Source: Rhodospirillaceae bacterium
Lineage (GTDB): Bacteria; Pseudomonadota; Alphaproteobacteria; Micavibrionales; UBA2020
DNA: 9,264 nucleotides
NCBI GenBank assembly: GCA_003524565.1
Contig: DQGU01000237.1
Coordinates: 1-9,264, forward strand
Direction: 5' to 3'
Shown: one piece after another, positions 1 to 5,588 of the stretch
Layout of the letters: each line of letters opens with the position of its first letter
Position numbering within the stretch: the first letter of the stretch is position 1
Made by a program: the position numbers and the translations under genes
Notes under the pieces: generated by a model
Seen by the model: only the letters and a program-made list of their open reading frames with translations
What the model was told of the DNA's origin: nothing
Database searches by the model: none

Positions 1-102
1 GAACCTTTTTTGCCAGATTTCCCGAAGATGCAGGTCCGAGTGCCATGATTCTTGCCCTTTCTTGAACAGTTGACTAACCATAACATCGAAAAGGTAAACA
101 AT

Positions 103-130
103 TTGTTAAACGGTCACCGAAAGACATAAA
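103..130 (+). promoter_or_regulatory. Possible promoter upstream of trmD
   Basis: TTGTTA at 103-108 and CATAAA at 125-130 are separated by 16 bases and each match four of six consensus sigma-70 positions. They would start a transcript near 137 with a leader of about 66 bases before trmD. The rest of 1-203 is AT-richer than the genes around it and shows no supported gene. Other -35-like hexamers (TTGACT at 70-75, TTGAAC at 62-67) have no good partner at the right distance. This is a weak call made from sequence match alone. Confidence 0.3.
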
Positions 131-203
131 ACAACCCCGCCATGCCGCAAAGCGCCGCACGGCGATTGACCCCGCCCCCGCGCCTATGCGAATTTGGGGC
201 ATC

Positions 204-938
204 ATGACCCTGCGCCACACAGCCCCGTTTCACGCCCATATCGTCACCCTGTTCCCGGAAATGTTCCCGGGGTTTCTGGGGCAAAGCCTGTCGGGCAAAG
301 CGCTTGAGCGCGGCATCTGGTCTTTTGATACAGTCAACCCGCGCGCCTATGCGACCGACCTGCATAAAACGGTCGATGACGCCCCCTTTGGCGGCGGCGC
401 AGGCATGGTGATGAAGCCGGACGTGCTGTCAAAAACGCTGGAGGCGCATAAGCCCCTCGGCCGCTTTATATACATGAGCCCGCGCGGCAAGCCGCTGACG
501 CAGGCACTGGTGCAGGAACTGACGCAGGCGCCGCGCCTGACCATCCTCTGCGGCCGCTACGAGGGCGTTGACCAGCGCCTGCTGGACGCCTACGGGGCGG
601 AAGAAATCTCGCTGGGCGATTATGTGCTGTCAGGCGGGGAGCAGGCCGCGATGATTCTGCTGGATGCCGTCATCCGCCTCCTGCCCGATGTCGTTGGTAA
701 TATGGAAACCCATAGCGAGGAAAGTTTCACCCGCCATTTGCTGGAATACCCCCATTATACCCGCCCCGCCGAATGGCAGGATGCGGAGGGGGTTATTCGC
801 AAGGTTCCAGAAGTACTTACCTCCGGCCACCATGCCAAGGTCGAGGCCTGGCGCCGCGCGGAATCGGAACGCCTGACGGCGGAGCGCCGCCCTGACCTCT
901 TTGCCAAATATCTCGAAATTTCAAAGAAATCCGAATAA
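204..938 (+). CDS. trmD: tRNA (guanine(37)-N1)-methyltransferase TrmD
   Basis: TrmD transfers a methyl group from S-adenosylmethionine to N1 of G37 next to the anticodon, which prevents +1 frameshifting. It acts in the cytosol as a homodimer of the SPOUT class with a trefoil knot. The 244-residue product shows the family signatures in order: FGGGAGM (62-68), LCGRYEGVD (115-123), ISLGDYVLSGGE (135-146), LLEYPHYTRP (179-188) and VPEVLTSGHH (201-210), giving a near-certain identification at normal length. The ATG at 204 was chosen because GGGG at 196-199 lies just upstream and the family usually starts close to the FHAHIVTLFPEMFPG segment. An in-frame ATG at 186 would add six residues but has no ribosome-binding site. 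The acidic residue of the usual DSF motif is Glu (E173 in EESF). The partners rpsP and rimM, often found just upstream, are not visible in the 203 bases before it; rplS follows after 169 bases. Confidence 0.97.
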   Translation: MTLRHTAPFHAHIVTLFPEMFPGFLGQSLSGKALERGIWSFDTVNPRAYATDLHKTVDDAPFGGGAGMVMKPDVLSKTLEAHKPLGRFIYMSPRGKPLTQALVQELTQAPRLTILCGRYEGVDQRLLDAYGAEEISLGDYVLSGGEQAAMILLDAVIRLLPDVVGNMETHSEESFTRHLLEYPHYTRPAEWQDAEGVIRKVPEVLTSGHHAKVEAWRRAESERLTAERRPDLFAKYLEISKKSE

Positions 939-942
939 AATA

Positions 943-971
943 TTGAAATAGGCCGCTGTTTTCTGTATGAA
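943..971 (+). promoter_or_regulatory. Predicted promoter of rplS
   Basis: TTGAAA at 943-948 (five of six consensus positions) and TATGAA at 966-971 (four of six) are spaced by exactly 17 bases, right after the trmD stop codon. Transcription would start near 978, six or so bases before the hairpin at 984-1005. This would let L19 be made at higher levels than TrmD, as a ribosomal protein needs to be. Prediction from sequence only. Confidence 0.5.
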
Positions 972-1011
972 TCACGCCCATCACTGCAAGCTCGCGGGTT
1001 TGCAGGCCTAT
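948..1011 (+). promoter_or_regulatory. Structured RNA leader upstream of rplS
   Basis: The strand folds into a nine-pair hairpin: CTGCAAGCT (984-992) with GGTTTGCAG (997-1005), two G-U pairs and a CGCG loop. In a transcript reading through from trmD, ATAGGC (948-953) also pairs with GCCTAT (1006-1011), stacking directly under that hairpin and closing a two-part structure. From the local promoter only the hairpin would be present, near the 5' end of the message. No run of T follows, so it does not look like a terminator. It could stabilise the rplS message or serve L19 autoregulation. Its relation to known L19 leaders of other phyla is not established here. Confidence 0.5.
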
Positions 1012-1107
1012 CGGTAATAACAAAAGGTGAGCCGCCGGCACGCGCCGTTTAGAAAAAAGCGTGACCGAACTTCACGGGCTCCGACAAAAGAAAAAAGGCT
1101 AGAGACC

Positions 1108-1551
1108 ATGAACGACCTTCAGAAATTCGAACAGGCACAGCTGGAAAAACAGCAAGCCACCGCAAAAAAAATTCCCGAATTCCAGCCCGGTGATACCGTG
1201 CGCGTCAACGTGAAAATCGTTGAAGGCAGCGGCAAAGATTTGCGCCACCGCATTCAGGCCTTCGAAGGCGTTTGCATCGGCCGCGCGGGCAAAGGCATTC
1301 AGGCGACCTTCACCGTCCGTAAAATCAGCTACGGCGAAGGCGTCGAGCGCGTATTCCCGCTCTACAGCCCCAGCGTTGACAGCATCGAGCTGGTCCGCCG
1401 TGGTTCTGTCCGCCGCGGCAAGCTGTACTACCTGCGCAGCCGCAGCGGCAAATCCGCCCGCATCGCCGAGCGTGAACGCGACGTCCGCGACACCGAAGCT
1501 GCCGATGCCCCCGCGGAAAAAGCTGTCGAGAAAAAAGCCGCCAACGCTTAA
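1108..1551 (+). CDS. rplS: 50S ribosomal protein L19
   Basis: L19 is a protein of the large ribosomal subunit located at the interface with the 30S subunit. The 147-residue product contains the typical L19 core: FQPGDTVRVNVKIVEG (25-40), RIQAFEGVCIGRAGKG (48-63), FTVRKISYGEGVERVFPLYSP (68-88, a 21-residue block) and RRGKLYYLR (102-110). After about residue 118 comes an acidic and basic, Ala/Lys/Glu-rich tail, somewhat longer than the 115-130 residues usual for the family and likely disordered. The ATG at 1108 has AAAGG at 1094-1098 upstream and gives the expected N-terminus. A GTG at 1027 is in frame but would add 27 basic residues inside the leader RNA. It follows trmD as in many proteobacteria and is closed by a terminator 22 bases after its stop. 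Confidence 0.97.
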   Translation: MNDLQKFEQAQLEKQQATAKKIPEFQPGDTVRVNVKIVEGSGKDLRHRIQAFEGVCIGRAGKGIQATFTVRKISYGEGVERVFPLYSPSVDSIELVRRGSVRRGKLYYLRSRSGKSARIAERERDVRDTEAADAPAEKAVEKKAANA

Positions 1552-1573
1552 TTCTCCGGCCGCATACCGATAC

Positions 1574-1603
1574 AAAAAACCCCGCAGCAATGCGGGGTTT
1601 TTT
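1574..1603 (+). terminator. Intrinsic terminator after rplS
   Basis: The stem CCCCGCA (1580-1586) pairs with TGCGGGG (1591-1597) around a GCAA tetraloop, followed by six T (1598-1603) and preceded by six A (1574-1579). This is a textbook rho-independent terminator, and the A-run makes it potentially bidirectional. It separates the trmD-rplS unit from the flavin-reductase gene, whose start lies only 35 bases further on. Confidence 0.93.
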
Positions 1604-1638
1604 ATGCTCGATGCTTTTCGAAACCCTACGGAGTGCGC

Positions 1639-2232
1639 ATGCAAAACAACCCCGCCCCCGATACCTTCGCCGCCGTGCCGCTTGAAAAAGCCTCCAGGCT
1701 TCTCAACCACGGGCCGACGGTGCTGGTCTCTGCCCGTCATCACGGCATTGATAACGTCATGGCCGCCGCATGGTGCTGCGCGCTTGATTTTGCGCCGCCC
1801 AAACTGAGCGTTGTTATCGACAAGGCCACGCGCACCCGCGCGCTTGTCGAAGGCAGCGGTCGTTTTGCCATTCAGGTTCCCACCGCGGCGCAGCTGCAAC
1901 TGACAAACGATGTCGGCAGCATGAGCCTTTCGGATACGCCGGATAAACTGGCGCGCTGCGGCGTGACGCTTTTTCGCGCGGACGGCGATGATTTGCCGCT
2001 GGTTGCAGGCTGCGCGGCGTGGCTGATGTGCGATGTGATACCCGAACCGCACAATCAGGACGCCTATGACCTTTTCATCGGCGAAGTGACCGCGGCCTAT
2101 GCCGATACGCGCGTATTCAAAGATGGACACTGGCTTTACGAACAGGCAGACCCCGCATGGCGCAGCCTGCACCACGTCGCGGGCGGACATTTTTATGCGA
2201 TTGGCGAGGCCCTGCGCGCGCGCAAGCCCTGA
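1639..2232 (+). CDS. Flavin reductase-like FMN-binding protein
   Basis: This 197-residue protein resembles the flavin-reductase-like split-barrel family (flavoredoxin / DIM6-NtaB group), whose members bind FMN and reduce flavin or pass electrons with NAD(P)H. What shows this is the N-terminal core, VLVSARHHGIDNVMAAAW (28-45), then FAPPKLSVVIDKATRTRALV (51-70) and GRFAIQVPT (74-82). This is the usual pattern of a short strand, an 'N-x-M-x-A-x-W' segment, a 'PP' turn and a 'T-x-x-L-x-x-x-G-x-F-x-I-x-x-P' helix-strand unit. The later part, with CDVIPEPHNQDAYDLFIGEV (131-150), completes the barrel. The true substrate cannot be told from sequence. The ATG at 1639 has GGAG at 1630-1633 five bases upstream; a GTG at 1633 overlaps that site and is unlikely. 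The gene stands between a terminator and the promoter of the next operon, so it may be transcribed alone; no clear promoter was found in the 35 bases after the terminator. Confidence 0.85.
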   Translation: MQNNPAPDTFAAVPLEKASRLLNHGPTVLVSARHHGIDNVMAAAWCCALDFAPPKLSVVIDKATRTRALVEGSGRFAIQVPTAAQLQLTNDVGSMSLSDTPDKLARCGVTLFRADGDDLPLVAGCAAWLMCDVIPEPHNQDAYDLFIGEVTAAYADTRVFKDGHWLYEQADPAWRSLHHVAGGHFYAIGEALRARKP

Positions 2233-2250
2233 AGACCCACCCCCGAACCA

Positions 2251-2280
2251 TTGACGCGCGCCGCCGCGCGGGCTTATGCT
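2251..2280 (+). promoter_or_regulatory. Promoter of the leuC/leuD-like operon
   Basis: TTGACG (2251-2256) matches five of six -35 positions, and TATGCT (2275-2280) matches four of six -10 positions at a spacing of 18. Read as the alphaproteobacterial housekeeping pattern it is TTGACGC, 14 bases, then GCTTATGC. Transcription would start near 2285-2288, giving a leader of about 60 bases. It is the best promoter in the window and shows that the LeuC-like gene is provided with its own transcription. Confidence 0.65.
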
Positions 2281-2284
2281 GTGA

Positions 2285-2324
2285 GGTGCAAAAGCACCGT
2301 GCGCCGCCCGCGGCAATATCGCGG
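2285..2324 (+). promoter_or_regulatory. Two small hairpins in the leuC-like 5' leader
   Basis: GGTGC (2285-2289) pairs with GCACC (2294-2298) around AAAA, and CCGCG (2308-2312) pairs with CGCGG (2320-2324) around a seven-base loop. The first would sit at the very 5' end of the predicted transcript. GGGG at 2336-2339, six bases before the ATG at 2346, is the likely ribosome-binding site and lies outside both stems. The hairpins may stabilise the message; no known riboswitch was recognised. Confidence 0.35.
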
Positions 2325-2345
2325 CATTTCAAAACGGGGTTAGAC

Positions 2346-3158
2346 ATGTCAGACGCCCTTGGCACCTACGCGAAAATCTGGCGCGCGCATCTGGTTCACA
2401 CCGATGACGCGGGGGCTTCGCTTGTCTATATCGACCGCCATATTTTGCATACCGATACCAGTGCGCAGGCTTTCGACGGCCTTAGACTTGCGCAGCGCGA
2501 CGTACGCCGCGCCGAAGCCAGCTTCGCCCCGCATGCCGATGCACCCACGGGCAACCCCGTGCAGGCGAAACTTCTGGATACGCTGGATGCCAACGCACAT
2601 GAATACCATCTGGCACGGTTTGAAAACGACGAGCTGGCGGAGGGGATTTTGCAGCCCGGCATGACCGTCTGCGGCCAGCGCGCAGACATCGGCATGTTTG
2701 GCGGTATCGGCGCGGTTTGTTTTTTCACAGATGCCGCCGCCTGCGAACATGCCCTTGCTACACAAACACTGCACCTGAGCGCACCGCCCGTGATGTATAT
2801 AGAGATGGCCGCGGATATGGCCGCACATAGCGCGGAAAGCCTGCTGGCGCAGCTGGTGCAGCAGGCAGGCCTGCCCGCGCTGCGCACCCATGCGCTGGAA
2901 ATAGGCGGTACAGGCATTGCGGCCATGGATATCGATGCGCGTTTGCGCCTCTGCGCGCTTTTGTCCGGCATCAGCACCTTCGGCGCCCTTGTCGCGCCGG
3001 ACGAAAAAACCATCGACTGGCTGAAAGGAAAATCGCATGCCCCGTCAGGCCGCGACTGGGCTTTCGCCTGCGAATATTGGGAAGACTTGCGCGCAGATGA
3101 AAATGCCGCTTACGACGCGCGCATCACCCTTGGCAGCACAGCCGCAAGGAGCGCGTGA
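2346..3158 (+). CDS. LeuC-like protein (truncated isopropylmalate isomerase large-subunit homologue, likely non-catalytic)
   Basis: The 270-residue product matches the N-terminal part of LeuC, the large subunit of 3-isopropylmalate dehydratase (about 466 residues in E. coli). Shared blocks in order are YIDRHILH (28-35), SAQAFDGLR (39-47), LQPGMTVCG (102-110), EHALATQTL (134-142), LVAPDEKTIDWLKGKSHAP (215-233) and YWEDLRADENAAYD (244-257). It stops at ITL (260-262), where E. coli LeuC continues for roughly 190 residues that carry the three cysteines binding the [4Fe-4S] cluster. Active-site motifs are also gone in the retained part. MDHN is replaced by sequence around 61-68, the segment with the conserved GIxH is shortened, and CGDSHT has become CGQRAD (109-114). 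No CxxC pair is present. It therefore cannot be a normal dehydratase. The frame is intact, has its own promoter, and abuts the LeuD-like gene, so a repurposed scaffold is favoured over a pseudogene. The start at 2346 fits LeuC numbering. Confidence 0.85.
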   Translation: MSDALGTYAKIWRAHLVHTDDAGASLVYIDRHILHTDTSAQAFDGLRLAQRDVRRAEASFAPHADAPTGNPVQAKLLDTLDANAHEYHLARFENDELAEGILQPGMTVCGQRADIGMFGGIGAVCFFTDAAACEHALATQTLHLSAPPVMYIEMAADMAAHSAESLLAQLVQQAGLPALRTHALEIGGTGIAAMDIDARLRLCALLSGISTFGALVAPDEKTIDWLKGKSHAPSGRDWAFACEYWEDLRADENAAYDARITLGSTAARSA

Positions 3159-3160
3159 GC

Positions 3161-3766
3161 ATGGAAAAATTCACCGCCATCAAAGGCATCGCCGCCCCCC
3201 TGCCAGACAGCCGGATTTCCGCCGAAACGCTGCTACCGCCGGATGCGCTTTTGACGCTGCGGCGCGCGGGGCTTGGCAAATTTCTGTTCGCCTCCAAACG
3301 CTATGGCGCGGACGGGCGTGAAGATGCCGCCTTTATCCTCAACCAGCCCGCATGGCGCAAATCGGCCATTCTGGTCACAGGCGCGCATTTCGCGCATGAC
3401 GCAGCGGGGGAGCATTTATACTGGGCACTTATCGATTTCGGTATCCGCGTGATTATTTCGGCGGCGTTTGATAGCGCCTTTCGCGCCGGATGCTTCCGCC
3501 ACGGTATCTTGCCGCTGGCGCTGCCGGAAGACACCACCGCAAACCTGATGCAGGCGGCGGCGGATAAAAAGCTTTTCACCATCGACCTTGAAAAGCAGGT
3601 TTTAAGTGTCGAAGGCGCGGCGCCGATTGCCTTCGACGTGCCCGCGTTCGAGCGTCATTGCCTACTGTCCGGCCTTGATAGCATCGGCCTGACGCTGGAA
3701 CACGAAGACGCCATCGCAGATTTTGAAAAACAGCAAAGAAAGGAGATGTTCTGGCTCTACGCCTGA
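3161..3766 (+). CDS. LeuD-like protein (isopropylmalate isomerase small-subunit homologue with lost active-site residues)
   Basis: At 201 residues this equals the length of E. coli LeuD and aligns over its whole length: EKFTAIKGIAAPL at the N-terminus, FILNQP (58-63), EHLYWALIDFGIRVII (84-99), FDSAFRAGCFRHGILPL (103-119), FERHCLLSGLDSIGLTLEHE (163-182) and DAIADFEKQQ (183-192). The loop that is GSSREHAPWAL in active LeuD reads DAAGEHLYWAL (80-90), so the catalytic Ser and Arg are Ala and Gly. The NVDTDxIIP motif near residue 20 is also changed, to RISAETLLP. The fold and probably the subunit interface persist, while isomerase chemistry should not. AAGGAG at 3146-3151 lies nine bases before the ATG at 3161, which decides this start; a GTG at 3155 overlapping the upstream stop is too close to it. 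The two-base gap to the LeuC-like gene implies translational coupling and joint production of the two proteins. Confidence 0.88.
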   Translation: MEKFTAIKGIAAPLPDSRISAETLLPPDALLTLRRAGLGKFLFASKRYGADGREDAAFILNQPAWRKSAILVTGAHFAHDAAGEHLYWALIDFGIRVIISAAFDSAFRAGCFRHGILPLALPEDTTANLMQAAADKKLFTIDLEKQVLSVEGAAPIAFDVPAFERHCLLSGLDSIGLTLEHEDAIADFEKQQRKEMFWLYA

Positions 3767-3790
3767 TAAAGACGCATTCCGGACGCTATC

Positions 3791-5497
3791 ATGCCAAACC
3801 GCAAACCCGCCGCCGCACACCCCGCGCAACCGCGCCCCTTTCCGCTGGCAACCGCGCTTCTCTCCTCGCTTAAAAATTACAGCCCGCAAAAACTGCGCGC
3901 CGACCTGATTGCGGGTCTGGTCGTATCGCTGATTGCCCTGCCGCTCGCGATGGCGCTATCCATCGCCGTCGGCCTGCCGCCCGAACACGGGCTTTATACA
4001 GCGATTGTCGCCGGCATCGTCGCCGCTATTTTAGGCGGCTCCGCCACGCAGGTCAGCGGCCCCACGGCCGCCTTTGTGGTTATTGTCGCGCCCATCGTCG
4101 CCAAATACGGCCTGCACGGTTTGATATGGTGCCAGATTATGGCGGGTATCGTGCTGATTGCGCTTGGCATGTTACGGCTGGGCAAGTTCGTGAACTATGT
4201 GCCCTATCCCGTTGTTACCGGATTTACGGCAGGAATTGCGGTCACTATCGCCACGCTGGCACTGAATGATTTCCTCGGCCTTGGCATCGGCCAGCTGGAG
4301 GGGCATTACATCGACAAAGCCCGCACCATCATCGCCCATCTGCCGGATTTCCGCTGGCCGGATTTTACCGTTGGTCTTGTCACACTGGCGGGGCTCACCT
4401 TTACGCCGCGGCTTTTGCCCAAAATGCCGGCGGCGGTTGTCGGCATCTCGCTCGGCCTTGGCTGCGCGTGGGTTTTGCAGCAATCGGGGTTTGCGGTGGA
4501 TACGCTGCTCACGCGTTTCAGCTATACCGATGCCGCAGGTCAAACGCAGGCAGGTATTCCGCCCTATGCCCCGTCGCTGCATCTGCCGGGGGATGGCAAG
4601 CTGTTTGCCGTGCCGGATTATGCGGCATTCAAAAGCCTTTTGATGCCTGCGCTGGTGATTGCCGCGCTGGCGGCGCTTGAATCACTTTTATCTGCCACGG
4701 TTGCCGACGGCATTGCGCGCACCCGCCATAACCCGAATGCGGAGCTGAACGGCATCGGCCTTGCGAATATTTTCTCCGGCCTTGCCGCGGGCGTGCCTGC
4801 GACAGGCGCGATTGCCCGGACGGCAGCGAATATTCAGGCAGGTGCGCAATCGCCGCTCGCCAGTGTATTCCATGCGCTTTTTTTGCTGCTGTATGTCCTC
4901 ACCCTTGCCCCCTATATCAGCCATATTCCGATGGCGGCGCTGGCCGCGCTTTTGCTGGGGGTGGCGTGGCGCATGTCGCACGCGCCGCAATTCGTGATGG
5001 TTTTGAAACTCGCCCCGCGCAGCGATAGCGTGGTTTTGATGACCTGTTTTCTGCTGACCGTTTTTATCGACATGGTGGCGGGCATTACGGTCGGCATGGT
5101 CATGGCATCGCTTTTGTTCATGCGCCGCGTCGCTGTGCTGACCGACATCAGCGTGCATACGTCGGACAGCGACGACAGCCTGCCTGCGCATGTGCTGGTT
5201 TACCGCATCGATGGCCCGCTGTTTTTCGGCACCATCGGCAAGACACTTGAAAGCAGCATCGCCACGCCGCAGGAGACGGAGCGTAAAATCGTGGTCGATT
5301 TAACCCATGTGCCCATGATTGATATGACAGGTATGATGGCGATGACGGTTTTTCTGAACAGCCTTGTGCGCGGCGGGCGCGATGTCACGCTTTGCGGCAA
5401 GGCGCATGTAACAGATAAAATCCTTTTAAAGCTGCAAGGTACGGCGGCCGAGGGGCGCGTGCATACCTTGCACAAGCTCAAAGACGCGCTGCGCTAG
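3791..5497 (+). CDS. SulP family anion transporter with STAS domain (DauA-like)
   Basis: This 568-residue inner-membrane protein belongs to the SLC26/SulP family. It has a hydrophobic transport core of many membrane segments (about 36-445) and a cytoplasmic STAS domain (about 455-568). Family signatures include DLIAGLVVSLIALPLAMALS (38-57), GLPPEHGLYTAIVAGI (61-76), GGSATQVSGPTAAFVV (82-97), NAELNGIGLANI (316-327) and GVPATGAIARTAAN (334-347). These resemble E. coli DauA (YchM), which carries C4-dicarboxylates, more than plant-type sulfate carriers; other SulP members carry sulfate or bicarbonate, so the substrate is open. In the STAS domain the phosphorylation-site loop reads IDMTGMM (510-516), with Thr in the usual Ser/Thr position. 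The N-terminus is rich in Pro and Ala. The ATG at 3791 follows the LeuD-like stop by 24 bases with a weak GGAC site, so it is probably the third gene of that operon. No terminator was recognised after it. Confidence 0.92.
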   Translation: MPNRKPAAAHPAQPRPFPLATALLSSLKNYSPQKLRADLIAGLVVSLIALPLAMALSIAVGLPPEHGLYTAIVAGIVAAILGGSATQVSGPTAAFVVIVAPIVAKYGLHGLIWCQIMAGIVLIALGMLRLGKFVNYVPYPVVTGFTAGIAVTIATLALNDFLGLGIGQLEGHYIDKARTIIAHLPDFRWPDFTVGLVTLAGLTFTPRLLPKMPAAVVGISLGLGCAWVLQQSGFAVDTLLTRFSYTDAAGQTQAGIPPYAPSLHLPGDGKLFAVPDYAAFKSLLMPALVIAALAALESLLSATVADGIARTRHNPNAELNGIGLANIFSGLAAGVPATGAIARTAANIQAGAQSPLASVFHALFLLLYVLTLAPYISHIPMAALAALLLGVAWRMSHAPQFVMVLKLAPRSDSVVLMTCFLLTVFIDMVAGITVGMVMASLLFMRRVAVLTDISVHTSDSDDSLPAHVLVYRIDGPLFFGTIGKTLESSIATPQETERKIVVDLTHVPMIDMTGMMAMTVFLNSLVRGGRDVTLCGKAHVTDKILLKLQGTAAEGRVHTLHKLKDALR

Positions 5498-5528
5498 AAA
5501 CGCTTTCCGGAATCGCCTCGCTTCCCCC

Positions 5529-5557
5529 TTGGTCTGGCGGGCAGGCTTTGCTAGTCT
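5529..5557 (+). promoter_or_regulatory. Possible promoter of the PfkB kinase gene
   Basis: TTGGTC (5529-5534) and TAGTCT (5552-5557) are 17 bases apart but match only three of six consensus positions each. Read in the alphaproteobacterial form the elements are TTGGTCT, 14 bases, GCTAGTCT, the same geometry as the promoter at 2251-2280. The call is weak and rests mainly on that shared layout and on its position 32 bases before the start codon. Confidence 0.3.
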
Positions 5558-5588
5558 TGGCTGCATACACAAAAAGCCGGAGAATCGC

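Noticed and set aside
1..46. Possible 5' end of a minus-strand gene beginning at 46 (15 codons, with AAAGGG upstream)
   Set aside because: Fifteen open codons are expected by chance, third positions are not GC-rich as in the neighbouring genes, and the short peptide matches nothing recognised.
1027..1107. N-terminal extension of L19 from GTG at 1027
   Set aside because: It adds 27 basic residues not typical of L19, overlaps the structured leader, and the ATG at 1108 has a fitting ribosome-binding site and gives the usual N-terminus.
1099..2316. 405-codon open frame on the minus strand across rplS and the flavin-reductase gene
   Set aside because: It is a shadow of GC-rich genes on the other strand: composition is low-complexity, it spans a strong terminator, and no family was recognised.
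2157..2345. Upstream extension of the LeuC-like frame
   Set aside because: It would overlap the end of the flavin-reductase gene and cross the promoter and leader; the LeuC similarity starts only after the ATG at 2346.
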